Positions 37,138 to 48,261 of a stretch of DNA of 64,000 nucleotides are shown one piece after another; position 1 is the stretch's first letter, and each line of letters begins with the position of its first letter. Origin of the DNA: Trichosphaerium sp. ATCC 40318 (lineage: Eukaryota > Discosea > Flabellinia > Trichosidae); assembly GCA_038496445.1 (NCBI GenBank), contig JALMLS010000340.1:1-64000 (forward strand), read 5' to 3'. The notes beneath the pieces were generated by a model. That model was given only the letters and a program-made list of their open reading frames with translations, made no database searches and had not been told where the DNA came from. The position numbers were made by a program, and so were the translations under genes.

Positions 37138-37468
37138 ACCGGCGTTATTTATTAGCAGTGGAGCAAAAATAGACAATGAGTGGAGCACGCGACAACCTAT
37201 TTGTTAAAAAGTGACTGGCTACAGTCACAACACTAACAGAGGTTTACGGGAAATATATTTATCATTTTCCAAGTGTGGCCTGTAGGCCGAAGTAGCCAAA
37301 ACCACGCCGAAAAACGTGACTTTTGGGCAACTTACAATGTATAATTACAACCCTCTCCCAAATTTCTCGTTGACAGGCTGTGATAAAATATTGGGTTTTG
37401 AAACACAACCGTCAGGGGATATTAATAGTGTGGGCGCGCCAACGGGCACTTTTAAATCAGAGTGAGGA
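37138..37468. other. Intergenic region between two minus-strand genes
   Basis: The stretch holds the 3' end region of the fourth DWY-repeat gene and the promoter of the selenium-binding protein gene. Nothing else is recognisable; an in-frame upstream ATG at 37188 could extend the latter. Confidence 0.4.
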
Positions 37469-39307
37469 CTATAATATAAGCGTTAGGCTAAAAAATGTTT
37501 GTACACGGTTTGATTCATACCAGAAATGCAGAATGGTCGCTTTTATGCTGTCAACATCTCCAGTTTTCCACCAATAAGGTATGGGCACTATTGTTATACC
37601 TGTATATCGGTTTTAGAGGGAATAAAGAAGAGACAAGTGATGCGTGTACCTTGCTTTTGGCAGAGCGCAATTTTTTCTGTGTCTCTACTGGATTGTATCA
37701 TTGCAACACCAAAGTGGCCACTATCTTGATAGTGATGTTCTCCTTGGTACTCAAACGCTAAATTTCTGCTTGGCACAAAGATGTCCAAAGTAATGCCAAT
37801 TGGTGTAGTTGTGCCTTGCTCGCTGTACAAAAATGGTTGTGCTTCTTCCACAATGTCGTCTTTTGGGAATATGCTCTTTATTGTATTTACCAACTCCCTA
37901 CCATTCATCAGGATACTTTCTATGACCACCGAACTTACCGTTGCTCTGAACGTTTGTCCTTGTCAGTTAAAGCCTCCATTTTCCAAGGGTGTTCCGGATA
38001 GGCTTTCAAGAGCATGGCAGGCCATGTAGATGCTATAGTAGTACCACCAATATTAATGAGCTGCCTTCTCGATACCCGATGCCATCCGTCCAACGTTTTT
38101 AGGTTAAATTCTTTCTCAACATGAGAAAAGAAGGCTCGTAGGTTACGAATATCATCCCAATAACCTTCTGGTACTTTGCCTATTGGAGATGAAATTGTTA
38201 GCTAAACTACTCGCGGTGTTCTCTGCTTACTAAACTTCCAATCAACCCAGTTCTCCGTTGGATACATGCGTTTGAGGAAGGACACAAGGTTTCCACCAAA
38301 ATGGCTTGCTTACTGTGAGTGTACTCAAAAAAACGTGTCATGCTTACGTACAATAAAAAACCACCTCCATGCAGCTGTCGTATGTCCTCTCGTTTGATGT
38401 TGTACCAATCCTCTGGCTTATTGATACCTAGTTCACTCTCCGCCTAAGTGATATAATCGGTTATAGTGCGTGGGGTGTAAAGATAGGAGTCTTACATAAC
38501 GTAAGAAAGCTTTTGCATTTTTTCTGTTCGCCCAAAAATTGGTAGACTTTTCTGGCTCAAGATGGTTAACAATAAAACAAATCTATCAGTTTTGTGGCTT
38601 ACCAAAGCCTTTAGTAGACCATTTGTACTCTATAAAGATAGCCCTGACCATCTTTTCTACGCTATTATCGTAGAGCCTTCAAGTCACGTGAGGCGTGCAT
38701 AATTTAACTATTTTTTTCACGTACTGTAGCAAACCCAACCCGTTGCGGTTTTGTACGTCACTAGCAAATACTTTGCGCCAATCCGCGGCTGTAAATACAC
38801 GAAGTGGACGGGCGATCTTGCTGACGTTTAGATGTCACATCACTGTTGGCGTTAGTACCTCTTGCAAGAATGCACGTTGGTTGCTGATTGACTCCCAGTA
38901 GTTTTTTGGCGGTGAAGCAAACTTCCAATCCCAAAAAGTGTAGTCAGGGTACACAAACTCTAGGAGGGGCTTCAATTTAGCGGCGTAGTAGCTGTAAGGT
39001 TGGCTGTTAGTAAAATTGTTTTTATGATAAGTCACGTACGTGATGAGGCTATTGGCGTCATCCCCGAGCGTAGAGAACAGCAGTGCTGTCTTATCATACC
39101 AGTCTGAAATGTCTTTTATGCAAAATACCTCTTCTGCCTTTTAAACTTAGCTGCATGGATATCAATCGTTCTTACATAACGAACAACTTCTAACTGACGC
39201 TGTTCATTCTTCCAATAATGTGCTGGGCGTTTAAATCTTTTGCGTGGTAATCCTTGTGGCGAAGGTGTGCTTTTCTTCTTCCTTGCTCTCCGTGAGATGA
39301 TTTTCAT
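37469..39307 (-). CDS. DWY-repeat protein with C-terminal PD-(D/E)XK-like nuclease (minus-strand paralogue)
   Basis: Eleven exons read without a stop from ATG 39307 to TAG 37469-37471. The N-terminus MKIISRRARKKKSTPSPQGL is strongly basic (organelle or nuclear targeting). Four modules carry DWYDKT, DWRKVF, DWYNIK and GWHRVS with the usual VYPDYTFWDWKF and YWESISNQRAFLQE flanks. The phase-0 intron between VVRY and AEEV sits at the same place as the first intron of the paralogue at 21187. The nuclease reads LDIFVPSRNLAFEYQGEHHY, RDTEKIALCQKQG and ITIVPIPYWW. Its tail is short (about 20 residues). It is head-to-head with the next paralogue. Confidence 0.85.
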
Positions 39308-39491
39308 CTAGCATTTGTACTCAAATTGACTCATTTTTGCTCTATTTGCGTTACGCACTTGCTGTCAAGTACGTTATACCATACTTTCGAACTACATCTG
39401 TACATTTATGTTAACAGACAAACAAAGGTTCCAGACGATGCCTACGTTCTAAGCAGCCCTATACGCAATTGTATGCATCAGCGCGTATTTA
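39308..39491. promoter_or_regulatory. Divergent promoter shared by two DWY-nuclease genes
   Basis: These 184 bp separate the start codons of the fourth and fifth family members, which point away from each other. Co-regulation is an inference from the arrangement alone. No TATA box or obvious operator was seen. Confidence 0.4.
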
Positions 39492-41624
39492 ATGCGCGTA
39501 GGGACATTCGCGCGGTTTCCCAAACGCCACTGGCAAGACTCTAAAAACCAGAAAGCGTTTCTAGAAACAGTTGGGCGTCGGTTAGACATTTATACGTATG
39601 ACAACTGGTACACCCTCACATTTGACGACATAACCCAGTTTGGTGGAGATGGGATAAAGAACATGTACGCATGCCTCATACGAGACGTTTTTAGTTCGCA
39701 TGTTTATCGTTGACACATGGAGCACCTAGTTTTGGTCGTTCTATTGCCCAGTGCTTGGCTTCAAATTATCCTCATCACCAATGGAAGCCATGGCGCTTTA
39801 CGTACGTCACAGGAAGAACTTTGATGGTTTTTAAATGTTTGATTTATTCGCCAATACTTAGTCATTTGACAGGCACTCACCAAACCGGTACTGGAGCAAC
39901 ACGTACAATCAACGTGATGCGTTTGAAGAAATTGCACAAGACCTGGACGTCAAATTGTTTGATGGATGGTATGATGTCACAGTGAGGAATGTTCATGACA
40001 AAGGCGGACGAGGCATACTCAACATGTACAACGTCATTGGTTCCTTTAATTAAACTTACAAGAGTTGTATCCAGGTATGGTGATTCCCTAGCGCAGTGCC
40101 TACAGACATTGTACCCAGAATACGCATGGCAGCCTTGGCGATTTTTGTGCGTTATATCATGTTTTGCTTGAAAAGGTAGTTGGAGTTGCTAACTTTGATC
40201 TGAGTACTAAAGGTCTGCTCCTCAAGGTTATTGGAGTGATATCAATAATCGACATGCTGCTATTGATGACATTGCAAGGCGCCTTGACGTTAAGCAATGT
40301 TCAGATTGGTATAAGGTGACGCTACAAGCCATGTGTGACAATTACGGCAGAGGAATTTTAAACGTGTAAGAGCAAAACCTCTATCACATATTTGTGACCA
40401 ACCTTTTCGTTATGTTAGCTATGGCAACTCATTTGTGCAGTGCATGACCACCTTATTTCCAGATTTCAAATGGAACTATATGCTTCTCAAGTACGCATAA
40501 TTTAGTTGTATCGAGTCAATGAGATTATCAGTCATAGCCTCAAGAAAATAGATTAAAATAGTTGGTATTTTTAGGTACAAAGCTGATGTAGTTAAGAAAC
40601 AAACGATGGCGTTTGAGAGTCTCAGGAGAAATCTCCCTAAAACGAGAAGGACCAATTCTTGGGTGGCTTCTGGGTTTCGTTCTTGGGATAGAGAAGTCGA
40701 CCAGAAGGCTTTCTTGTGGAAACTGAAAGAGAGTCTAAACATCAACAGCCCTGACTTGTGGTACATTTTCTTTTTTTCTTGAAAAAATACGTTTTGCTTA
40801 AGCTCACGTGTTTGCTCTAGGTATAGAGTTTCAGCTCGCCAAATAAAAGAATATGGTGGTAGTGGGTTGCTTTCCTATTGGCCACAAGTCCTTGGTAGTA
40901 TAGAGCCTAATTATCCATGGCGGTGGAAACACTTTAGCAGGCAAAATGGATTGCGTATACAAGCTAAACAAAGGCATGAGTAGTAACCAACTTGCATCCA
41001 AAAATTTAATTATTCATTGCAGATTACTTGTTCAATGCATTTCTACTATATTCCCAGATACACAAGTGATTGAAGAGGGTATACTCGAGTTGAGACGTGC
41101 TAGTCAAGTACACTTGTCTGTAGACGTATACGTACCAGAATATAATCTTGCATTTGAGTACCAAGGTACATTCTGACGCGCCGTACTTTCTTCATGCTCA
41201 ACTCAAATAAAGGAGAACAACACTATGGAGACTCGTATATCACTGGGCATTATGGCGAAGTACAGAAAATACGTGACTTGGAAAAGAAACAACAGTGCGA
41301 AAGCGTTGGTCCGTGTCACGTTGTATTTTTGAGTTGTTTGAATTTTCGTACTGATTGATTGTTGAACAAATAGGTATATGTCTTATCGCCATACCGTACT
41401 GGTGGGAAGGAGATTTAGACACTATCGCAGCTACAATAAATCATTTTGTGCCTACTTTACGCCTGTCACAAGGGACTAATGCAGAACCTATCCTTGAGAC
41501 GCTTAATGGTATAATAGGAGGTACTTACTACCACCAATAATATTCATTTTACTCATTTCTTATCTTTTTAGATTCAAGTCTCATGTCCTGTCAGCAGATA
41601 GCTCTACACTGTAAACTTAAGTAG
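39492..41624 (+). CDS. DWY-repeat protein with C-terminal PD-(D/E)XK-like nuclease (fifth paralogue)
   Basis: Twelve exons give one frame from ATG 39492. The N-terminus MRVGTFARFPKRHWQ is basic and presequence-like. Four modules carry NWYTLT, GWYDVT, DWYKVT and LWYRVS, with NYPHHQWKPWRF and LYPEYAWQPWRF linkers. The third and fourth are separated by an insertion of about 30 residues rich in Arg/Ser. The nuclease reads VDVYVPEYNLAFEYQGEQHY, RDLEKKQQCESVG and IAIPYWWEGDLDTIAATI. The intron just before the nuclease (from 40974) has a GC donor. The last junction may instead be read through to a stop at 41540, giving an alternative short tail. Confidence 0.86.
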
Positions 41625-41748
41625 TTGATACCTTGGGTTTATTATTATTTTATTTACAGGTATGGTACCCCCCTTTTGTATTCGATAAACTTTGTACATT
41701 ACACGCAATAAATAAATACTTTTTTATCTTCTTCGTTTTTGTCACGTG

Positions 41749-43469
41749 TTAAAAAAATGTCATATTCGCTGGCATTGTAGGACTCATAGTGCTATTTGAT
41801 GGTTTGTTGTGATGCTTCGTAGCGTCGACAATGTTCATGACATTAACAACAAATCCCATTATGCCACCAATAACAGAGAAGACTAATAGAATATAGCACA
41901 ACCATCGCATGTAGGTAACCTCACGTTTTTCCCAGCATATCTTAATCAGAAATAACGCCGGCAACACATACGCTATCATTGTGCTAGTAGTGGCACCAAT
42001 GAGGCCGTAAACTAATTCTATATCTTCCACAAGTATGGCAATACCACTTGCAAGCGCGAGCAAGCCTGCGCTCTCCAGTAAACTCCAAATCTTAAGAAAA
42101 AAATGAGAAACTCAGAACCGAAAAAGGATAAAAAGCCAGAACGTACGGCAGAGCTACGTTTTGAGCCTAGTGTCAACGAGTGGAAGTTTTCTCTGCACTC
42201 GTATGAGAATAAAGGTACGGCAAGACCACTACCAAGAGCAAAGGCAACCTTAATTACATCAAAGATTACTCTAGACGCCTTGGATGTCCCTTGAAAATTG
42301 GTCAAAATGAAAGATTGTGTTTCTTCATAATAAGTGAAGTAAGCCAATAGTCCAAAAAGCATATAAATCCCACCAGAAAATGCAACAGATACATTAGACA
42401 CAAGCTCCATCTTTTCAGGTCGCTTCAGTTCGTTTTGAATAGGCAAGATGTTGACTTGACATCCGTACGCAAAGAAGATGATTGCGAGACCTCTGAAGAA
42501 TCCAAAATTCAGGGAAACCCAATTGATCCTATCTTCCATAAAGCCTTTCTTTTTTACGTTATATGTCACTTCATATGCCGCCAAAACAATGAGGGCGATG
42601 ACAAATACTATCGCCACTGCTGAGACATAACCGAGGAGTGCTATACGCCGTAGTGATACTGCAGGGAACAACAACAGTGCATAACAAGCAATGACAAATC
42701 TCTTGTCACTGTACCAATGTACACCAAGGTGTACTTCCAGGAGCTGAGAAAAGATGATGCCAAATACCTCCAAATAAAGCACGCAAAGACCGAAATTGTT
42801 GATGACAATCACAAGTTGCACGGCTATTTCTCCAGGTTTTCCAAATGTACGTCTTGCTAGTCCACGAAATGACTTTTCATGCGTCAGCTCAGCGAGGTAT
42901 ATGAGGAGGTAGTTAGAAAAGAATGTTGCGAGGATATTGACCACATTCAACACTAAAAACAACGATACACTCGCTTGCTTAACAGCTAGCGGTATTGCAA
43001 TGAGCGACACGCCACCTGTAATTAAAATAATTAATACGTGTCACTTACTCTTTTAGATATGTCTGGCGTCAAAAAAAGAAAGTGCAACTCAAAAAAGTGG
43101 CTGTAAAACAGGAAAAGTACCGAAAAGTGTACCGAAAAAATAACGATTACAAAACGTAAATTCGCCTTTGGTTACTGTACGCAATTTTCATTGTGCACAA
43201 CGACTAATATGGGCTCTATTTGATGTTGATACACTGTTTTCCGGTACATTTGCGAATGTATAAAACAATACACTAAACGTACCCGCTAAAATTGTATTGA
43301 CTAAGTTAAATATGGCGCCATAGACTGATCCTGTCCTTCTTTTGTTCAATTGGGTTATATGAGGCTTACTGTCATCTATTAACGTCGTTACCTCGTCGGA
43401 ATGGCTACTCGTGCTACAACTATCGCTATTCAGTGACAATGGCGTATGATGCGGCGAATTAGTTGACAT
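41749..43469 (-). CDS. SLC38/AVT-family amino acid transporter
   Basis: The start at 43469 gives a Ser/His-rich cytosolic N-terminus (MSTNSPHHTPLSLNSDSCST) followed by the family signature GSVYGAIFNLVNTILAG, the first transmembrane helix of the AAAP superfamily. About ten more hydrophobic helices follow, including GGVSLIAIPLAV, INNFGLCVLYLEVFG, GLAIIFFAYGCQVNILPI (the family's F-x-Y/C-x-N/Q motif) and IYMLFGLLAYFTYYEE. The last exon encodes LVYGLIGATTSTMIAYVLPA, again typical. It should move neutral amino acids by proton or sodium coupling, at vacuole or plasma membrane. Exon joins near 43020-43260 and 42060 are approximate. Confidence 0.88.
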
Positions 43470-43560
43470 GCGCTCAAAAGGGTAGTTAGGAAATGAATTG
43501 ACATTTCGGGTTTTGTTAGTTTGATTGCTGTTGTCAAGGGAACACGGAGCGTTATAATTA
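43470..43560. promoter_or_regulatory. Divergent promoter region
   Basis: Only 91 bp separate the divergent start codons of the amino acid transporter and the next plus-strand gene. The call is based on arrangement. Confidence 0.35.
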
Positions 43561-44438
43561 ATGACTGATACAGATAGACAGGAGTTCAGGGCGCTTTTTG
43601 CTTTGGCTGAGCAAGTAGGTCAGAATTCACCAAATACAGCATCCCATGATGGTAGTGGCGAAGAAGATAATGTATCAGGCCGTGAATTGCGATTATTACC
43701 GTTTAATGTAGAATTTGCTGAAACAGAAGAGCACGCTCATACAATTAAGGCGAACGCGTTATTGAGAGGCGATAAAGCAAGCTATATCTCTAAACGAAGC
43801 AATAACGTTGATATTATTCTTAAATTCGCGTCAAACACACTCTATTGTATAACACACTGTATTGTACAAGTAACAGAACCCCAAAGGCACGTTGGAGACT
43901 CGGTTTCGTACCATTCCGTCTCTTACTCGTTGTTTAGTGCATTGCTTCGTGGTAGCGCCTTATGTGACGCTCTCATCTTCTTTGCGCATGGTAACTGGTT
44001 TGAATTGTTAAAACCCAAACTGACCACGTGTCTAGAGGTGCCTGATTTGGAGAAGGCTGCAGCGTTTAATGACTTTGATTCAGAAAAGTGGGCGAGCTAC
44101 GTAGCTCGTAAACAAGAAAAGAAGGAACCTTGGCGACATGATGAGCCAGGGATGTATTTTAGGTTTAAGCCGAACGAATGGTTAGTATCTGTTTTATGTA
44201 AACTACTATCCGTTCATTGTCTCACCTAGTTACTAGGTGCAAAGTCCGCAAACTAGACCCACCACGTTCAGGTAGATACGTGCTTATAAAACTACTTCGG
44301 TCGAGGAGAACAGATGAGCCTATAGAAGTACAGGTTTGTCATTTCCCTCCTTAATAATTTTTTTTCATTCTTGTCTAGCGCATTGCCTTTCAAGGTTTCG
44401 TCGGTAGCCAGAGTTTTGGACACGTGCAGGCCATATAG
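43561..44438 (+). CDS. Hypothetical protein with discoidin/DOC-like C-terminal motif
   Basis: Three exons (43561-44178, about 44240-44332, about 44380-44438) give about 250 residues. The N-terminus is acidic and Ser-rich (MTDTDRQEFRALFALAEQVG). The end reads SGRYVLIKLLRSR ... IEVQRIAFQGFVG, which looks like the strand pair of galactose-binding-fold domains such as F5/8-type C or APC10/DOC modules found in E3 ligases. The middle (LYCITHCIVQVTEPQRHVG; DALIFFAHGNWFELLKPKL) would be the first strands of the same fold. The molecular role is unknown. Confidence 0.6.
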
Positions 44439-44636
44439 AAATATTACCGCGCCATCTGTACATAATACTTTTAAGAGCGTGGATTACATATATCGTCATT
44501 TCACATAAAACTTTTTGACAATTATCGTCTAGTAAACATGTTTCACTGCTTACGTTAAACTGTGATGTGAAGTTACATTAACGTTTCCATTTATTCCTCG
44601 TGTTTAAAATAGTGCAATACAGGGCATGGATGAAGT

Positions 44637-45436
44637 CTACTGCCAATTGATTGGCTTTGGTAATTTTACACCGTCCACCTTTATCTGAACCTTTTCATTG
44701 TAAAAACAGATGTGGTCCTTGATTTTGGTCATCTCAGGTATAGTGCTGCAGTATTGCCAAGCAACTTGATTGGCTGTCTGGTCGCCTACACTTACATTCC
44801 AGTATGATGCGGTGCCTTTGTAAGGGCATACAGTACTCTAAAGGGGCATGTAAGTAATAAAATAAAGTAACTTTGAAATCACGTGATTTATCACTGGAAA
44901 CTTGACCCACAAAAATTATTGAGTATGTTACGTAGTACACGTACCTTATCGTCTTTTGTCATATGTTCCATGCTGACATCTTTTTCAGGTAGGTAGTATC
45001 GATCAACCATTCCTGTTTCATATACGATGATAGGATCGCTACAATCAGCAACTTTTTGATCATTGATGAAAACCTCAACATGTCTTGAACTCTTTATAGC
45101 ATCAACTCTCTTCCAAGGGTTTCTTGGATGCAAAAAAACTTGTTCTTCTTCCTCCATGATTTTATCAAACTCTCTCCACTCAAAACAAACGTAATCTTTA
45201 AACATCAAGTCTAAAATCATCAATGCAGCGTCTTTACGTTCATCTTGACCAACTTTAACATGATAACGTTGAGTAGGGCCTAGTTTTGGTTCATGTTAGT
45301 TTTTTTGAAAGTTGGCGAAAATGTATGGTTTTGTACCGAGCTCTGCATGGAAGGATTGGCCCAATTTACTTTGTACAAAGAGATCTACGCGACAATCCTT
45401 CTTCGGAATGAGGTAAAGAGGGAAGTACCGGCGCAT
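44637..45436 (-). CDS. DUF427 (NTP_transf_9) domain protein
   Basis: Three or four exons begin MRRYFPLYLIPKKDCRVDLF. The DUF427 hallmark is clear: HVEVFINDQKVADCSDPIIV, VDRYYLPEKDV, then across an intron CPYKGTASYWNVSVGD, matching the family's RYY-P-x-x-D-V and T-x-C-P-Y-K-G-x-A-x-Y-W pattern. An additional N-terminal segment (RYHVKVGQDERKD ... CFEWREFD) may be the degenerate first half seen in two-repeat members. The family is common in bacteria and fungi; its biochemical activity is not established despite the transferase-like name. Confidence 0.85.
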
Positions 45437-45508
45437 CCAGTATATAGCCTCTAACAGTTGTTGTTACGCTTTTGGTGGTATTTTACACAAGTTCGCGTTT
45501 AGTTGGGG

Positions 45509-45955
45509 TTACCTTTTGTATCAAATACGCAAGCATCGCCTATGTAGCCTCTTATCCATCTCGGGCATTTAGAAAAGCGTGGGAGACACTCTAAGCATTT
45601 GGCATAGTTTACATCGTCAACAGGCCTGTCTAGTACGTCGTTTCCTTTCTTTTGTTGGTTTTCTACACGTTGTTGGCGAAAAAAAAACTCACACAGAAAT
45701 GTAATAAATCGTATTACTTTTGCGCTGTTCCGCGTGGTGAGTCTTCTGACAATACTCTTGCCAAAGAGCAACCAAAAATCCACCCAAACATGCAAAGAGG
45801 CCGTAAATGACCATTTCGTGAAGTAGCATTGCGTCTTTGATGTCTATTGTACTCCTTAAATAAGTGTTACATGTATTTCTCCATTTCTGCCTTAAACGAA
45901 CACGTTTTTTTTTTGGAAGAGCTTTGTTTTGGTATTCACGCGAGAATGTGCTCAA
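45509..45955 (-). CDS. Hypothetical single-pass membrane protein
   Basis: The frame from ATG 45955 starts with a basic N-terminus (REYQNKALPKKKRVRLRQKW), then one hydrophobic segment (MVIYGLFACLGGFLVALW). After an intron the last exon encodes a Cys-rich end (YAKCLECLPRFSKCPRW ... IGDACVFDTKGNPN). The hydrophobic segment could place the Cys-rich tail in the intermembrane or ER lumen. No family was recognised. It may alternatively be the 3' part of the next upstream gene, but that gene has its own stop at 46043. Confidence 0.5.
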
Positions 45956-46042
45956 AAAATTAACATCCTCCAGATTTGTTCAAGATTTTGTTTTTTTTAC
46001 TAAAGTCACATTTTTGCAGTTTTGTTACTGTCCACACAGCGG

Positions 46043-46779
46043 CTACAATTCAAATTCTAACACTTCCTCTTCATCCTCTTCCTCCTTAGCCGCTCGCCTT
46101 TCTTCCAAACTTTGCACTTTGATGCCATCACAAACTAACCCACGTGTCAAAATATGTTATAAATACTTGTTAACACGTGGTACGCACCTCCAGTGACCGC
46201 ATTACATAGCTCCTCAGCCTTATTTTCGCCATCTTTGTAGAAGACTTTCTCTATCTCTTCCTCGTACTCAGCTAGAAACTCCTGACATACAGGTAGCATA
46301 TCATGAACTGCGTACTGGGCACTAAAAGTATGTGAGATCGCTTAGACAGTACTTTACGTACTCTCCTAGGCTCTTGTACGAACAAATAACTGGATCTTCC
46401 ATCGCTTCCATTATTGCTGATTCTGAAAATTGTCTTGTAAGCTTTAGCATAACGTTGTAAACGCCTTTGGCTTGAGTGACGTGTAACGTGTTAAAAATGA
46501 TAATAATTTCCTTCAGTTTGCGTTCTATGCCATGAAACGAACTACAACGTGCCTCTTGAATGCATGTAACTACCACCTGTCATCAGTGACGCTAGTTCTG
46601 CCATTTTAAAATCAACTTGAATAACTACAGCGTGGCACGCTAGTAATATGTCATACATACATCTTCTGGCAATTTAATTTTTTTGTACCCTGACATTTCA
46701 TCCCTTGTTCATCTGTGTACGCCTTAGACAACACAAAGCTCATTGAGATCACCAAAACTACTGTAAAAAAACTTTTCAT
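46043..46779 (-). CDS. Canopy/saposin-like secretory-pathway protein
   Basis: ATG 46779 opens a signal peptide (MKSFFTVVLVISMSFVLSKA). Following exons show the cysteine pattern of DUF3456/canopy-type ER proteins: LLACHAVVIQVDFKMAEL, ARCSSFHGIERKLKEI, VICSYKSLGEYVK, CQEFLAEYEEEIEKVFYKDG and LCNAVTG...LVCDGI. The C-terminus is acidic and ends EEVLEFEL, reminiscent of a KDEL-type retrieval signal though not canonical. Animal canopy proteins assist folding of receptors in the ER. Assignment rests on cysteine spacing and the E-x-x-I-E ... LC motif, so it is tentative. Confidence 0.55.
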
Positions 46780-46889
46780 GGTGCTGAAGTTGAGGATTTA
46801 GTTGAATTCAATTTTTTGATTTTGTTTGAATTTTTAACGGCGGTCAAAAAAGCGTGTTTCGTGTACCTTTATCATCAAAGCATAACAAC
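46780..46889. promoter_or_regulatory. Divergent promoter region
   Basis: These 110 bp lie between the start codons of the canopy-like gene (minus) and the PfkB kinase gene (plus). The call is based on arrangement only. Confidence 0.35.
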
Positions 46890-48261
46890 ATGAGTGGTGG
46901 AGATGTACAGCAACTTATTGCTGTTATTGGTGACGCTTATCTTGATATAATGGCAACAGGCGTAAATTCTCTACCACGATGGGGCACCGATACGTACGTG
47001 CGTAGTATTAGCGTTTATTGATATTTTTAATAACTTGACACCAAGGACACCAAAAGACATCCAATTCGCTGTTGGAGGCTCAGCTGTTAACACCTGTCAT
47101 CATTTACATGGCCTTGGATCCAACAGTACCCTTTTTGTGTCTCTGGGTACGACAAGCCTTTTATTTGCGACAACTAGTCAAATAATCAACTGCTTTTTCT
47201 CACTTGGTGTCAAGTATCGACTCTCTCACGCCTTTACTAAGGCAACGACGACAGCGGCAAAATGCTAGAAGCAAAGTACAAAGAAGCGGGTATTAACACA
47301 GAAGGTGTAGTGATGAAGAATGGCGTCTCAACATCAGTGTGTATTGTTGTAAGTGGCGCCAAAGACAGGTAAAAAAAAACCACGTGCAGGTATGATTTCC
47401 TTACTGTTATGAAAGGTTCTTTGTGAGCTGTAGTGAAGCTAATTCAGCGTTATGTCTGAACGATATAAACGTTGGAACATTAAAGTTACAAACACACGTG
47501 CACGTGACAGGTTATTACGTGCTAGACAAGATACTTTGTTCGCCTTTTTATAAATTATTACAAAATCTTCGACAATCAGGCGTTGTTATCTCCTTGGGTA
47601 CGCCTCGCATGCACTGAAATTTAACAGAAGTGAACAATAACGTGCTGTTATTAGACACACAGTATGATGCAAAGGAGAAGTGGATCATTGAAGACGAGTT
47701 GTTAAGTGCAGTTGATATCTTCATGCCAAATGAACAGGAAGCCATGGGCGTATCACACTGTACTTCTATACCAGAAGCTCTCAATGCATTGTGTAATAGA
47801 ATGCCACATGCATTAATCATAATAAAATGTGGAGCTGATGGAGCCATAGCAGGGTACGATTGAATCAAATGCAATCAGAAAAATTACAAAAAACGGTTAA
47901 CTTGTTCTTAGGTCACTGGATCATGCAAAATTTCCAATGAACACAATGCCTGAAAAAGCATCTCCTTTGCTTCCTGAAGGACTTAAAAACTGTTTGCACG
48001 TTTCTACACCAAGTATAGAGTTTAGAGATGCTACAGGAGCCGGTATGGACCAATTTTTATAATGCCGAAAACTAAGGCTTTTCTTCTAATCTAGGTGATG
48101 CTTTTGCTTCTGGGTTTCTGTATGCTTACCACAATAAAAAATCAATTAAAGAATCCTTAATTTATGGTTGCGCATGTGGAGCTGTGATATGTACAAAGTA
48201 TGGCGCATGTACAACAATACTTACAAGAGATATGGCTCAAGCTCTTCTAAATAAAAATTAA
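46890..48261 (+). CDS. PfkB-family carbohydrate/nucleoside kinase
   Basis: About nine exons begin MSGGDVQQLIAVIGDAYLDI, the typical PfkB start with substrate aspartate. Next is the di-glycine lid motif QFAVGGSAVNTCHHLHGLGS (PfkB signature 1). Signature 2 is near 48030-48120, across an intron: DATGAGDAFASGFLYAY, which contains the anion hole and catalytic base aspartate of GAGD. IFMPNEQEA matches the N-x-x-E magnesium motif. The enzyme phosphorylates a small sugar or nucleoside; it is nearer to ribokinase/ADP-dependent sugar kinase-type sequences than to adenosine kinase, but substrate cannot be set. Confidence 0.9.
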
